Of a stretch of DNA of 64,000 nucleotides, positions 8,676-17,374 are shown piece after piece. The stretch comes from Candidatus Freyarchaeota archaeon. GTDB taxonomy: Archaea; Asgardarchaeota; Jordiarchaeia; Jordiarchaeales; Jordiarchaeaceae. The notes below the pieces were generated by a model. It was not told the origin of the DNA and did no database searches. It saw only the letters and a list, made by a program, of their open reading frames with translations. The DNA lies in NCBI GenBank assembly GCA_030587365.1, contig JAUQZE010000027.1, forward strand, positions 62,001 to 126,000, in the 5' to 3' direction. Positions within the stretch are counted from its first letter, which is position 1. Every line of letters begins with the position of its first letter. The position numbers and the translations under genes were made by a program.

Positions 8676-9803
8676 TTAACCCATAGGTTGTATTTTGCCC
8701 AAAATTCCGAAAGCAGGGCATCCCGGTACAAAGATTCCCTTATCCTTATGTTCCTCTGCGCAGTCTCCTATGATGTAGGTTCTGCCTTCTAGTTTTTCTG
8801 GTACTTTTGCATCCTGCCCTATTATCATATTAATTTTTCCCACTTTTTCTAGGAGTCCATGTTTTCTAAGCCTATCCAGCTCCACTCTTGCCCAAGCCGA
8901 GCAGCCTTCATAGCATGCGCATCCAACGTAAACCTCTATGTTCGGATAAATGCCCATTACATCTGCTGAGGGTCTCTTGAAATTCTTCCGGGCTTCGCTG
9001 ATACTCGCTCCTCTTACTTCTATTTTATTCAAGTCCATTTCCCCTAGTTTCCGTAGGGCAGCGAGTCTTATATGAGGAATTTCACTAGGCTCAAAACCCA
9101 TGATACTTGATGTCACCGCGTCTACGGATACTACGTCTGTTCCAGCAATAACCACCCCCATATCCACAGCATCTCCGTAGGTAGGTCCCTGTCCCTCAAA
9201 CGCGGTTAACCCATCAATTACTGCTAGAGCGGGTTTCGCCGCTAGCGTTACATCTACAACCTTTTGGTGGATATCCGTCCTATGGTAAATCTGTTTCTCT
9301 TCAGGGGATAATAGACCGATCTGATTTTTAATCGCTAAGCTGACTCTACACATGGTATGAGTTTTTAATTTTGGCACAGTAATTAACTTGTTACAGTCCA
9401 GTAGAACTTTCGGGAGTTTAATGGTGTTCATTAACTTTGCCTTAGGGGACTCGATCTCTAAATATTCCTCCTCGTCCAAGTAAACCGCCTCAGCTCCTTC
9501 CTCCTCTACTACTGTTTGTGTTCCTGTAACTTCGAAAGCCTTTCTGGACTTGTAAAAGAAGAAGGGCGCATCTCCAACTTTTATCTGGCTGGCTCCCGCC
9601 CTTCTTACTATTTGAATCACTGCCCTAACTACTTCTGGGTCGGTGGTTGCACCGGATTCTTTAGCAAGGGGAACAACCAAGTTGGGCTTGATAAAAACCT
9701 TATCTCCTTTCCTCACAATTTTTTGGATTCCACTTATAAGGTCTACCGCTTTTCGAACAGCCTCTGATGCTTTTTCGCCCTTAACAATAGAAACTACTGG
9801 CAT
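8676..9803 (-). CDS. DUF362-family protein
   Basis: 375 residues matching the DUF362 family. Landmarks are KVFIKPNLVVPLAKESGATTD near the N-terminus (residues about 38-58), KLITVPKLKTHTMCRVSLAIKN around 135-156, VIDGLTAFEGQGP, and the Cys-rich C-terminus (GCACYEGCSAW; GDCAEEHKDKG; VPGCPAFG). The biochemical role of most DUF362 proteins is unknown; several are associated with iron-sulfur or redox proteins. Here the usual ferredoxin-type CxxCxxCxxxCP motif is absent, though six or more cysteines cluster at the C-terminus and could bind a metal. The ATG start is preceded by GAGGG. It is transcribed towards the membrane-protein gene and divergently from proS. Confidence 0.85.
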   Translation of the reverse strand: MPVVSIVKGEKASEAVRKAVDLISGIQKIVRKGDKVFIKPNLVVPLAKESGATTDPEVVRAVIQIVRRAGASQIKVGDAPFFFYKSRKAFEVTGTQTVVEEEGAEAVYLDEEEYLEIESPKAKLMNTIKLPKVLLDCNKLITVPKLKTHTMCRVSLAIKNQIGLLSPEEKQIYHRTDIHQKVVDVTLAAKPALAVIDGLTAFEGQGPTYGDAVDMGVVIAGTDVVSVDAVTSSIMGFEPSEIPHIRLAALRKLGEMDLNKIEVRGASISEARKNFKRPSADVMGIYPNIEVYVGCACYEGCSAWARVELDRLRKHGLLEKVGKINMIIGQDAKVPEKLEGRTYIIGDCAEEHKDKGIFVPGCPAFGILGKIQPMG

Positions 9804-10094
9804 ATACTAACTAACCCTCTAATTGTATTTATTAATACGAAGGGAAAAAGACTTAAAAAAAGTTCGGTAAAAAGTCCCGTTATACAAATCCATTTTTATC
9901 GCGGTGGAAATTGAACACTTATATTAGCTCTTAATGGTTTAAGTCTGCAACAAAAGAGAAGGTGCTTAACTAACGCTCACCAAATATTTAATTTATCTTA
10001 AAGTATTAGCCTAGTTATGCTGGATACTTCTACATAGAAGGTGAATATTAAGTACCCGTTGCAAAAACTGTTTTGCGTTTTAGCTGGTGATTGA

Positions 10095-11549
10095 ATGGTT
10101 GAAGATACTGAGACGCCTTTACCTGACAAGGAACAGAACTTCAGTGAGTGGTATAATGAAATCGTCCAAAGGGCGGAGTTGGTGGATCTTCGCTATGGAG
10201 TTAAGGGATTTATAGTTTATCGTCCTAATATTTCAACTATCTTGAGGCAAACTTATCGCCTTTTTGAGGATGCTCTAGATGAGTACGGGCATTCAGTTTG
10301 CAACTTTCCAGTAGTAATACCCTTGGAATTCTTTCAAAAGGAAGCTGACCACATAAAAGGATTTTCGGGAGAAGTTTTCTGGATAACAAAGGCGGGCGAT
10401 AGTGAACTCGATAAACCAATGTTATTGAGACCAACTTCTGAGACCGCAATGTATCCTCTCTACGCCTACTGGGTTCGGAGCTACCGCGATCTACCTTTGA
10501 AACTATACCAAAGCAACACCGTGTACCGATACGAAACCAAGGCAACAAAAGCTCTCATTCGGGGTAGAGAATTCTACTGGATAGAAGCGCACGATGTGCA
10601 TAGAACATCTGAAGACGCAGTAAACCAGGTAAAAGAGGACATGGAAATAACGATTAACGCCCTACACGATCAGCTCGGTATACCCTTTCTATTGATGGAA
10701 AGGCCTCCATGGGATAGGTTTGCAGGAGCAAATCAAACTTACGCTTTTGACGTACTTCTTCCCGATAAGAATGTCCTGCAAATTGCCACCACTCACCTCT
10801 TGGGTGAGAATTTCTCTAAAGCCTTTGAGATCATGTTTGAGGACGAGGATGGAACCAAAAAATACGGTCAACAGACATGCTTTGGGATGGGTATCTCAAG
10901 AATAGTAGCTACCATTATCAGCATGCACGGCGACAATTATGGGCTAGTATTACCCTTTCATGTTGCTCCCCTCCAAATCATAATAGTTCCGATACCTAAA
11001 AAGGGAAAGAACGAACTCATAACTGAGAAGTGTGAGGAAGTTTACCAAAAACTCAAGGACAAAGGTTATCGAGTAAAACTTGACTCTTCAGAGGAACGCC
11101 CTGGAGCAAAGTTTTACCACTGGGAACTATTAGGCGTGCCAATAAGACTCGAAATAGGTCCCAAGGACATAGAACAAGGTGAGATAACTGTTTTTAGAAG
11201 AGATAAAAGGGAACGCTTTCAGACAAAAGAGAACCAACTAATAGAAACTATCGAACAGTTGAGGGATGACATCTTAAAAGAATTAAGGGCACGTAGAGAA
11301 AAAGACTTGGAAGAGAACACTCGCGAAGTGAAAAACAAGGAGGAATTTCTAGAAATCGCGAAAAACAAAGGGGGCTTTATAAAAATAGAGTTCTGTGACA
11401 ATGTTAAGTGCGCGGAAATAATTAAAGAAGAAACCGGAGGATACGAGGTAAGAGGCAAACTCTTTGGTGAAAAAGAAAAACCAAAGGATAAATGCATAAT
11501 CTGCGGCGAAAAAGCAAAATCAATAGTTTACGTAGCCAAGCCTTACTAA
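10095..11549 (+). CDS. proS: Prolyl-tRNA synthetase, archaeal/eukaryotic type
   Basis: 484-residue class II aminoacyl-tRNA synthetase that charges tRNA-Pro. Class II motif 1 spans the early region (RLFEDALDEYGHSVCNFPVV), motif 2 includes YRYETKATKALIRGREFYW with the ATP-contacting arginine, and motif 3 is QQTCFGMGISRIVATIISMHG. The anticodon-binding domain follows (AP LQIIIVPIPKKG onwards). The C-terminal domain typical of archaeal/eukaryotic ProRS is present, with paired cysteines (CDNVKCAEII, CIICGEKAK) and the expected terminal Tyr. Length is normal and the gene is intact. The ATG is preceded by GGTGATTG. Confidence 0.97.
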   Translation: MVEDTETPLPDKEQNFSEWYNEIVQRAELVDLRYGVKGFIVYRPNISTILRQTYRLFEDALDEYGHSVCNFPVVIPLEFFQKEADHIKGFSGEVFWITKAGDSELDKPMLLRPTSETAMYPLYAYWVRSYRDLPLKLYQSNTVYRYETKATKALIRGREFYWIEAHDVHRTSEDAVNQVKEDMEITINALHDQLGIPFLLMERPPWDRFAGANQTYAFDVLLPDKNVLQIATTHLLGENFSKAFEIMFEDEDGTKKYGQQTCFGMGISRIVATIISMHGDNYGLVLPFHVAPLQIIIVPIPKKGKNELITEKCEEVYQKLKDKGYRVKLDSSEERPGAKFYHWELLGVPIRLEIGPKDIEQGEITVFRRDKRERFQTKENQLIETIEQLRDDILKELRARREKDLEENTREVKNKEEFLEIAKNKGGFIKIEFCDNVKCAEIIKEETGGYEVRGKLFGEKEKPKDKCIICGEKAKSIVYVAKPY

Positions 11550-11654
11550 AAACTATCTCCAAATAGGAATCCTTAAAAAGGATTATGCTCCTAGAAAGGT
11601 TTTCCTATTTCCTATTTTGTGAATTCTGTTAAAATTTCTAAAAAGGAGTTGTCG

Positions 11655-12920
11655 ATGTTGAAAGGTATACAGATTCCTTACGGTAAAAAAGAAATTAGTT
11701 TTAGTCTACCAAACGGCTGGAATCTACTAGGTGTTTTCTCACCAAAGGTAACTAATAAGCAACTTGATCCCTATAAGGGAGTGCTGAAAGCGGTGAGAAA
11801 TCCCATAGGGACTGAAAGTTTGTATGATATAGCACGCAGAAAAAGGAATGCAGTAATTATCTCAGATGATAAAGCTCGCCCTACCCCCTCATACCTTATC
11901 ATTCCTGCATTGCTAGACGAGTTAAATCGGGCTGGAATTCCCGATGAAAAAATTACTGTAATCATAGGAAGGGGATTACACGAATCTCTCAACGAAAAAG
12001 AACTTGAAAAGAAGCTAGGCAGGAATGTCTTAGAACGGGTAGACATCATTGATCACGACCCCGACAAAGATTTAATTAACGTTGGAAAAAGCCCTCAAAA
12101 CGTGGAGGTATTCATTAATAAGAACGTGGTCGAGGCAGACCTAAAGATAGGTATAGGAAGCATTACACCTCACGAATTATCTGGATTCACAGGAGGCGCA
12201 GGAATCGTTGTACCTGGCATAGCTGGAAGGAGAACCATTAACCAAAATCATTCTCTGGTTAAACTGTTCAAGGCAGAATTCGGGAAAATTGAAGGAAATC
12301 TCATACGCAAAGATATGGAAGACGCCGCCAGGTTGCTTGGATTAGACTTTTTGGTAAACGCTACTCTGGACGCTAACGAACAGATAGTAGATATATTTGC
12401 AGGAGATGTGGTTAAGGCTTCCCGTGAAGCGGTTGAAAGCGCTAAGAATATTTATGGTATACCCATCGACAAAAAGGCGGATGTAGTGATAGCTAGTTCT
12501 CATCCAAAAGATGATACTTTCGGCAAATCAATGAAAGCTATCTTCGCTTCTTCACTAGCAGCCAAACCAGACGGTATTATAATACATGTAGCACCTTGCT
12601 GGGACGGGCTGTCGCACAGTGAAATTTTCGAGAAAATGTTGCTAGACAATCCTGGGCCAGAAACACTATTCAAGATATTAGATCAAGGGCAACTTCCCGG
12701 AGAAAGCTGTGTACTCTACCTGTTTTCTTTAGTTAAAAACAAACTGAGAATCATAGTAGTTACCGATGGAATAGAAAAAGAGGTCGTAGAAAAAATGGGT
12801 TTAGAACACGCTGAAAACATAGAAACCGCGATAAAAAACACAGGAAAAGGAAAAGCAGATTGTATCATACTCCCCTGGGGAGCCGTTTCATTACCTCTCC
12901 TAAATAATCCGAGAGAATAA
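11655..12920 (+). CDS. LarA-like (DUF2088) protein, nickel-pincer lactate-racemase family
   Basis: 421 residues from the ATG at 11655, which follows AAGGAG by 6 nt; the frame opens 12 codons earlier at a GTG. It matches the LarA superfamily: SDDKARPTP substrate loop, GRGLHESLNEKEL, the signature SITPHELSGFTGGAGIVVPG and the RRTINQNH end of the active-site region. Aligning by these motifs, His109, His173 and His199 occupy the positions of the three active-site histidines of LarA (108, 174, 200). The residue corresponding to Lys184, which holds the nickel-pincer nucleotide covalently in the lactobacillus enzyme, is Gly183 here. So the protein may bind the cofactor non-covalently, act on another hydroxyacid, or lack it. 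No larB, larC or larE is nearby. It follows proS on the same strand. Confidence 0.8.
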   Translation: MLKGIQIPYGKKEISFSLPNGWNLLGVFSPKVTNKQLDPYKGVLKAVRNPIGTESLYDIARRKRNAVIISDDKARPTPSYLIIPALLDELNRAGIPDEKITVIIGRGLHESLNEKELEKKLGRNVLERVDIIDHDPDKDLINVGKSPQNVEVFINKNVVEADLKIGIGSITPHELSGFTGGAGIVVPGIAGRRTINQNHSLVKLFKAEFGKIEGNLIRKDMEDAARLLGLDFLVNATLDANEQIVDIFAGDVVKASREAVESAKNIYGIPIDKKADVVIASSHPKDDTFGKSMKAIFASSLAAKPDGIIIHVAPCWDGLSHSEIFEKMLLDNPGPETLFKILDQGQLPGESCVLYLFSLVKNKLRIIVVTDGIEKEVVEKMGLEHAENIETAIKNTGKGKADCIILPWGAVSLPLLNNPRE

Positions 12921-13029
12921 GGGAATCCCGCATATTCTCAAAACACATTCTGTTTCTATCTCGTTTTGAGCTTGGCAAAATTAGTAACTCTTTCTTCTTA
13001 AAGGGCTTTCCATCGCTGGGAATTGGGTT

Positions 13030-14600
13030 AAAACAGCACACCCTTTACACGTACCCCGTTAACATCTCACCCTTATTAATCACAACCACCTCATCAAGAA
13101 CACAGCCACCCCGGGATGACCACACCTACAACCCCACTCGAGAAAACTCGAACAACCTACTCTTAGAAGAAGAAGCACCCCACTCGGAAAAAAGACAAAC
13201 ACGCCTCTCTCTCTGTGTACGTTTAAACGAAGACTTCATCCCAATTAGGCTTAAAAAAGGCCAACAGCCCAAAGAAGGTTGACCATCTCCAAGACGGAAA
13301 AAACATGGTGGTGACCAAACAGTGCCGGAAACAACAATCACGGTGACCAGAACCGAGAAAATCCATCTTCCGCCCAGCAGCAGCCTGAGCAGACTGTGCC
13401 ACCACTCCAAAAACCTCTACAACCAAGCAAACTACACAGTAAGACAAGCCCTCCTCAAAACCGGAAAGTGGATAAGATACGAGGAACTCGCGGGAACGCT
13501 CAAAAACTCGGAGAGCTACAAAGCCCTCCCCGCACAAACCGCCCAGCAAACCCTGAAAACACTGGACAGAAGCTGGAAAGCGTTCTTCAGGGCGACCAAG
13601 GAGTGGAATAAAAACCCGAACAAGTTCCTCGGGAGACCGAAAATGCCCGGCTACAAGGAGAAAAACGGAGAACACATCCTAATCTTCACAAACCAGCAGT
13701 GCCGAATAACAAAGGGCGGAGAAATAAAATTCCCCAAAAGGGTGAACCCCAAGATCAGAATTAGGACACGGCTGGACGACAAAACACCCCTCAGAGAGAT
13801 TCGAATAGTGCCCAGGGGCTGGGGCTACGTCTTGGAAGTGGTTTACCACAAGACCATGGAGCTGCAGAAAAAATTGGACAGAGACAGAATGGTGGGTGTG
13901 GATTTGGGGCTGAGGAACACCGTAACCATGGTAAACAACATCGGCCTGGAGCCGATTGCTGTTAAGGGCGGTGCCCTGAAGTCCATAAACCAGTACTACA
14001 ACAAGGAGAGAGCGCGGCTGCAAAGCGTCTACGACCGACAGAAGATTAAGACTACTGGCTCCCGGCTTCTGAAACTGACTGAGAAGAGGAACCGCAAGAT
14101 ACACGACTTCTTCCACAAGCTGAGCCGCGGAATAGTGGATTGGTGCATCGGACATAATGTGGGCACAATTGTGGTCGGCTATAATAACGGTGGGGGCTGG
14201 AAGCAGAGGCTGAACCTTGGGCGGCGGAACAACCAGAACTTCGTTCAGATACCTTTCCGGAAGCTGCTGCAACAGGTCCGTTACAAGGCTGAGGAGGCGG
14301 GAATAACCGTACTGGTGCGGGAGGAGAACCACACATCAAAATGCAGCTTCTTGGACCAAGAACCTCTGGAACACCGTGAGCAGTACGCTGGTCGGAGGAT
14401 AAGCCGGGGCTTGTTCCGGTCGAATAAAGGTGTGGTGATCAACGCGGACGTGAACGCCGCCTACAACATCATGAGAAAGGCATTCCCGAAAGCTTTCACA
14501 GCGGACGGGATAGAGGGTGTCATCGGGCTTCACCCAGCTAGAATGAATCTAAACACGTTCTTCTAGCGAAGGGGCTTTTGAAAGAAGAGCAACTAATTTT
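13030..14600 (+). mobile_element. tnpB-only insertion sequence (IS200/IS605 superfamily, IS1341-like)
   Basis: A block of DNA richer in G+C than its neighbours surrounds a single tnpB gene, without a tnpA. The left flank (about 13060-13320) holds no gene and contains small palindromes (CTCGAGAAAACTCGA at 13138-13152). The right flank after the tnpB stop (TAGCGAAGGGGCTTTTG) would hold the right end and the 3' part of the guide RNA, as in known tnpB loci. I cannot fix exact ends; these elements have no inverted repeats or target duplication, so the coordinates are approximate. Confidence 0.5.
13322..14566 (+). CDS. tnpB: TnpB-family RNA-guided endonuclease (transposon-encoded)
   Basis: 414 residues with a helical N-terminal recognition region and a C-terminal RuvC-like nuclease. 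RuvC-I is VGVDLGLRNT (Asp194), followed by a long basic helix (ARLQSVYDRQKIKTTGSRLLKL...). At the RuvC-II position the sequence is IVVGYNNGGGWKQ, with Gly286 where classical TnpB has Glu. A Glu pair (334-335) just before NHTSKCSF could be the displaced acid, as described for rearranged TnpB subfamilies. RuvC-III is INADVNAAYNI (Asp376). Only one cysteine (341) of the usual CxxC...CxxC finger remains. The GTG start is preceded by GGTGGTGACC. The frame is intact with no stop, so the protein could be expressed and may be active. Confidence 0.88.
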   Translation: MPETTITVTRTEKIHLPPSSSLSRLCHHSKNLYNQANYTVRQALLKTGKWIRYEELAGTLKNSESYKALPAQTAQQTLKTLDRSWKAFFRATKEWNKNPNKFLGRPKMPGYKEKNGEHILIFTNQQCRITKGGEIKFPKRVNPKIRIRTRLDDKTPLREIRIVPRGWGYVLEVVYHKTMELQKKLDRDRMVGVDLGLRNTVTMVNNIGLEPIAVKGGALKSINQYYNKERARLQSVYDRQKIKTTGSRLLKLTEKRNRKIHDFFHKLSRGIVDWCIGHNVGTIVVGYNNGGGWKQRLNLGRRNNQNFVQIPFRKLLQQVRYKAEEAGITVLVREENHTSKCSFLDQEPLEHREQYAGRRISRGLFRSNKGVVINADVNAAYNIMRKAFPKAFTADGIEGVIGLHPARMNLNTFF

Positions 14601-14625
14601 GCCCCAAAGCTTCTCGTTTCATTCT

Positions 14626-14922
14626 TTAGTGTTCCCCATCCTTTGTTCTAATCTTTTCCACTTTTTCACACTCTTTAACTTTCGTCTCTCCTCCAGGGCA
14701 GTTGTGCCCAAATACAGGGCAACTTTTTTCTGTATCTTCCATTGTAAGTTCCATATTCTCTATACAATGCTCAAACTTACAGACCCCCCCTTGCTCCTGC
14801 CATTTTGGGTTAGGGTCGAAACATCTAGAGTAACCGCAGGATGCTACCAAGCATATATCGCAATCACTCCATTTTCTATTACTAGCATCTTTAGGTCTGG
14901 TACATTCGTAAATTCTCTTCAT
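14626..14922 (-). CDS. Small cysteine-rich protein
   Basis: 98-residue protein with eleven cysteines spread over the whole length: CTRPKD, SDCDICLVASCGYSRC, GGVCKFEHC, KSCPVFGHNC and KEC. The pairs suggest one or two zinc sites or an iron-sulfur centre. AAGGAGG lies 7 nt before the ATG, which with the composition supports a real gene. I know no family for it. It sits directly beside the tnpB element on the opposite strand and could be a resident gene flanking the insertion. Confidence 0.65.
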   Translation of the reverse strand: MKRIYECTRPKDASNRKWSDCDICLVASCGYSRCFDPNPKWQEQGGVCKFEHCIENMELTMEDTEKSCPVFGHNCPGGETKVKECEKVEKIRTKDGEH

Positions 14923-15166
14923 TTATTTTCCTCCTTATTCCTATCATAGTAAAAATCCAAGTTTCTATATCATTCTCACACACTAAATATTTTGCCTCTT
15001 ACATTGTTGTATTTTCTTTTTGATTTTGTTGGTATTTTTCACTAAATTTTGCAACATAATGTAAATTTATTAAGTTAATTGTACCTCTCTTTTAAAAGTA
15101 AATACGCTACACTGAAATTAGTGAAATACTATAATGAATAATAATGTATAATTGGAGGCTTTATAA

Positions 15167-16494
15167 TTGCTCCTGTTTTCGGACTTACATATACATAGCA
15201 AATATAGTAGGGCCACCAGTGATAAAATGAATATTGAGAATTTGATAAAGCATGCTAAGGTTAAGGGGCTAAACCTTCTAGGTTCTGGAGACTTATCTCA
15301 TCCAAAATGGTTATCCGAGTTGAAAAACAAACTAAGAGAGATAGAGGATTCGGGATTTTTCAGAGTTGAGGGCGAGAACGATGTTTTCTTTATTCTCTCC
15401 ACTGAGGTGTCAACTGTTTTTAGACGTGAAGGGGCCTCAAAGAAGATTCACCATATTCTGTTTGCCCCTAATTTCGAAGCAGCTGATAGAATGAACGAAT
15501 TTTTAGCGAAATACGGGAATCTGGAAGCGGACGGTAGACCGACACTAAATATTACGCCAGCAGAACTCGTTGAAAATCTTATAAACATTGATGAAAGAAT
15601 ACTCATCGTTCCCGCACATTTATGGACCAGTTGGTTTGGTGCATTAGGTCAAAATGGTTTCAACAGTATGGAAGACTGCTACGAAGATCAACTCAGGAAC
15701 ATCTACGCTGTGGAAACCGGTTTATCCTCTGACCCGGCTATGAACTGGAGACTGAGCAAATTGGACAAATACGTTTTAATGAGTAACAGTGACGCTCACA
15801 GTCCATGGTATTGGAGGCTTGGTAGGGAAGCAAATGTTTACGAACTAAAATCGCCATCCTTCCGAGAATTAACCGAGGCTATAAAAACAAAAGACCGGGA
15901 AAAGCTTCTTATGACCATTGAGGTTGACCCCGCCTATGGAAACTAACTCGAAGTAAATCCGAGTTAGCCATAAAATATCACTTCGATGGTCATCGCGCGG
16001 ATAAACATCCCAGCGGTACAGACGTGTGCATGTCTCCAAAAGAGGCTATAAAAATAAGTAACATTTGTCCGATCTGTAGAAAAAAGATGACTATTGGAGT
16101 GCAACACAGAGTAGAAGAATTGGCTGATCGAGATGAAAATTACATACCAAAAAATTTTGTACCCTTCAAAAGATTAATCCCTTTGACTGAACTTATTTCC
16201 GCCGCCATGAGAATTGAGGACTTGTACGCTAAGCAGATCTGGGAGATCTACTACAAACTTATGAATTCTTTCAATAATGAGTACAATACTTTACTTAACG
16301 CGTCCAAACCCGATATTGAGGCGGTGGCTAATCAGAAAATTGCTGATTTGATCATCAATAACCGCGAAGGGAGAATAAATATTAGACCAGGTTTTGATGG
16401 AGTGTATGGAAAAGTTATTTTAGACGAAAAGGAGAACAAAGAAAAAGGCCCAAAACAACTAGGGCAGAAAAGCCTTGACGGATATTTTAAATAA
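15167..16494 (+). CDS. endoQ: Endonuclease Q (PHP-domain DNA deaminated-base endonuclease), split by a 32-nt putative intron
   Basis: EndoQ cleaves DNA 5' of uracil, hypoxanthine and other damaged bases. Exon 1 (15167-15941) encodes the PHP metal-binding domain: DLHIHSKYSRATS, the SGDLSHPKW loop, HHILFAP, IVPAHLWTSWFG and SNSDAHSPWYWRLGREAN. Its frame hits TAA at 15944. Exon 2 (15974-16494) supplies the zinc finger (VCMSPKEA, ICPICRKKM) and TIGVQHRVEELADR, and ends in QKSLDGYF, a perfect PCNA-interacting PIP box. Removing 15942-15973 joins them as DPAYGKYHFDGHR, the sequence expected in the family, and gives 431 residues, the normal size. Without splicing, exon 2 might be reached by a -1 frameshift at GGAAAC, since that frame is open through the insert. 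The TTG start follows GGAGG. Confidence 0.88.
15942..15973 (+). other. Putative 32-nt bulge-helix-bulge mini-intron in endoQ mRNA
   Basis: Central helix ATGG (15936-15939) pairs with CCAT (15968-15971). Bulge 1 is AAA at 15940-15942 and bulge 2 is AAA at 15972-15974. The inner helix is CTAACTCG (15943-15950) with CGAGTTAG (15960-15967), eight perfect pairs closed by a 9-nt loop. Archaeal splicing endonuclease cuts each 3-nt bulge after its second base. That would remove 15942-15973 and join GGA-A to AA-TAT, restoring G-K-Y-H-F in frame. The outer helix is weak (only T15935-A15975 pairs next to the bulge), so this would be a relaxed HBh' motif. Confidence 0.65.
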
Positions 16495-16670
16495 AAAACT
16501 GGTTTAAATAACCTCTCGTAAATTTAAGAATATAATTACAGATTATTTAATAGAGAATTCCGCTTCGTCTTTAACAGCCAATTAAAACCAAATTGCTTTG
16601 GTCGAATAAAAAGAGTTATTATAAACTTATGCCCAAATTATCTTAAAAATAAATGAAAAATCCGAAAATC

Positions 16671-16690
16671 AAAAATTTAAATACTATCAA
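16671..16690 (+). promoter_or_regulatory. Candidate TATA promoter upstream of the 85-aa gene
   Basis: AAAATTTAAATACTATC lies about 50 nt upstream of the start at 16733, in the 238-bp gap after endoQ. It resembles an archaeal TATA box. Confidence 0.35.
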
Positions 16691-16732
16691 TCCATAACTA
16701 TTTCATAATACAGCTGTACAGGAGGAAAAATC

Positions 16733-16990
16733 ATGCCAAAGGAAGATGAGAAGAAAATATTCTCCGATAAGGTAAAAATTAAGGCAAAAGAGGAACGAGT
16801 ACCCATAATAGCTCCAGCAGAATTCAAAGAAAACAGCGGCGCCGTATCTACAAAAGTCGTCTTTAAGGGAGACGAACAAATATCACCGTTTCTAAAACTA
16901 GCGGTTCTATTCCGAAAACCCGTAGTTTTTTACAATGACATCTTCTACATACCCAACAGCAGCGAACTTTACGAATTAAGATCCAGATGA
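16733..16990 (+). CDS. Small basic hypothetical protein, 85 aa
   Basis: The ATG is preceded by AGGAGGAAAAATC, a strong ribosome site, and a TATA-like box lies further upstream, so the gene is very likely real. The N-terminal 25 residues are Lys/Glu-rich and probably disordered (MPKEDEKKIFSDKVKIKAKE). The rest looks like a small beta-rich domain (VVFKGDEQISPFLKLAVLFR, KPVVFYNDIFYIPNSSE). It has no cysteines and no membrane segment. I do not recognise it; a nucleic-acid-binding or regulatory role would be guesswork. Confidence 0.7.
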   Translation: MPKEDEKKIFSDKVKIKAKEERVPIIAPAEFKENSGAVSTKVVFKGDEQISPFLKLAVLFRKPVVFYNDIFYIPNSSELYELRSR

Positions 16991-17374
16991 GCTAAATGAA
17001 TCCACCCTAATTACTACAAAAGGGAAAGGGGTGTAAGTAAAATTTATTAAAACTCACTTTACCCTTCCTATTTATTAATTATTTAAATAAATTCAGAATA
17101 CTCCCTAAAATATTAAAATAATAATTTAGAATTACTATACTGGTTAAATAAAAAATAGTATTATTTTTTTCAACTCATTAAAATCTTACTATCTTTGTTA
17201 TAAGAAGAAGAGAAATAGGGGGGTTAAGTTTTGTTAATAAGATTTTGGTTATAGACCTCACCTGATTAAAAAAGTGGGTTGAAACAGCCAGGGAACTACT
17301 AAAGAATATAAATTATACTAAGGGGAGATAGGAGAAGCACTAGATAAAAACTTCTCCCTCAAAAAATAACCTAT
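16991..17374. other. Intergenic region, no gene seen
   Basis: 384 bp of AT-rich DNA between two converging genes. It contains A- and T-runs but no open frame with a ribosome site and no recognisable RNA gene. Confidence 0.5.

Noticed and set aside
13126..14533. Several open minus-strand frames opposite tnpB
   Set aside because: They mirror the tnpB codons, lack ribosome sites and resemble no protein.
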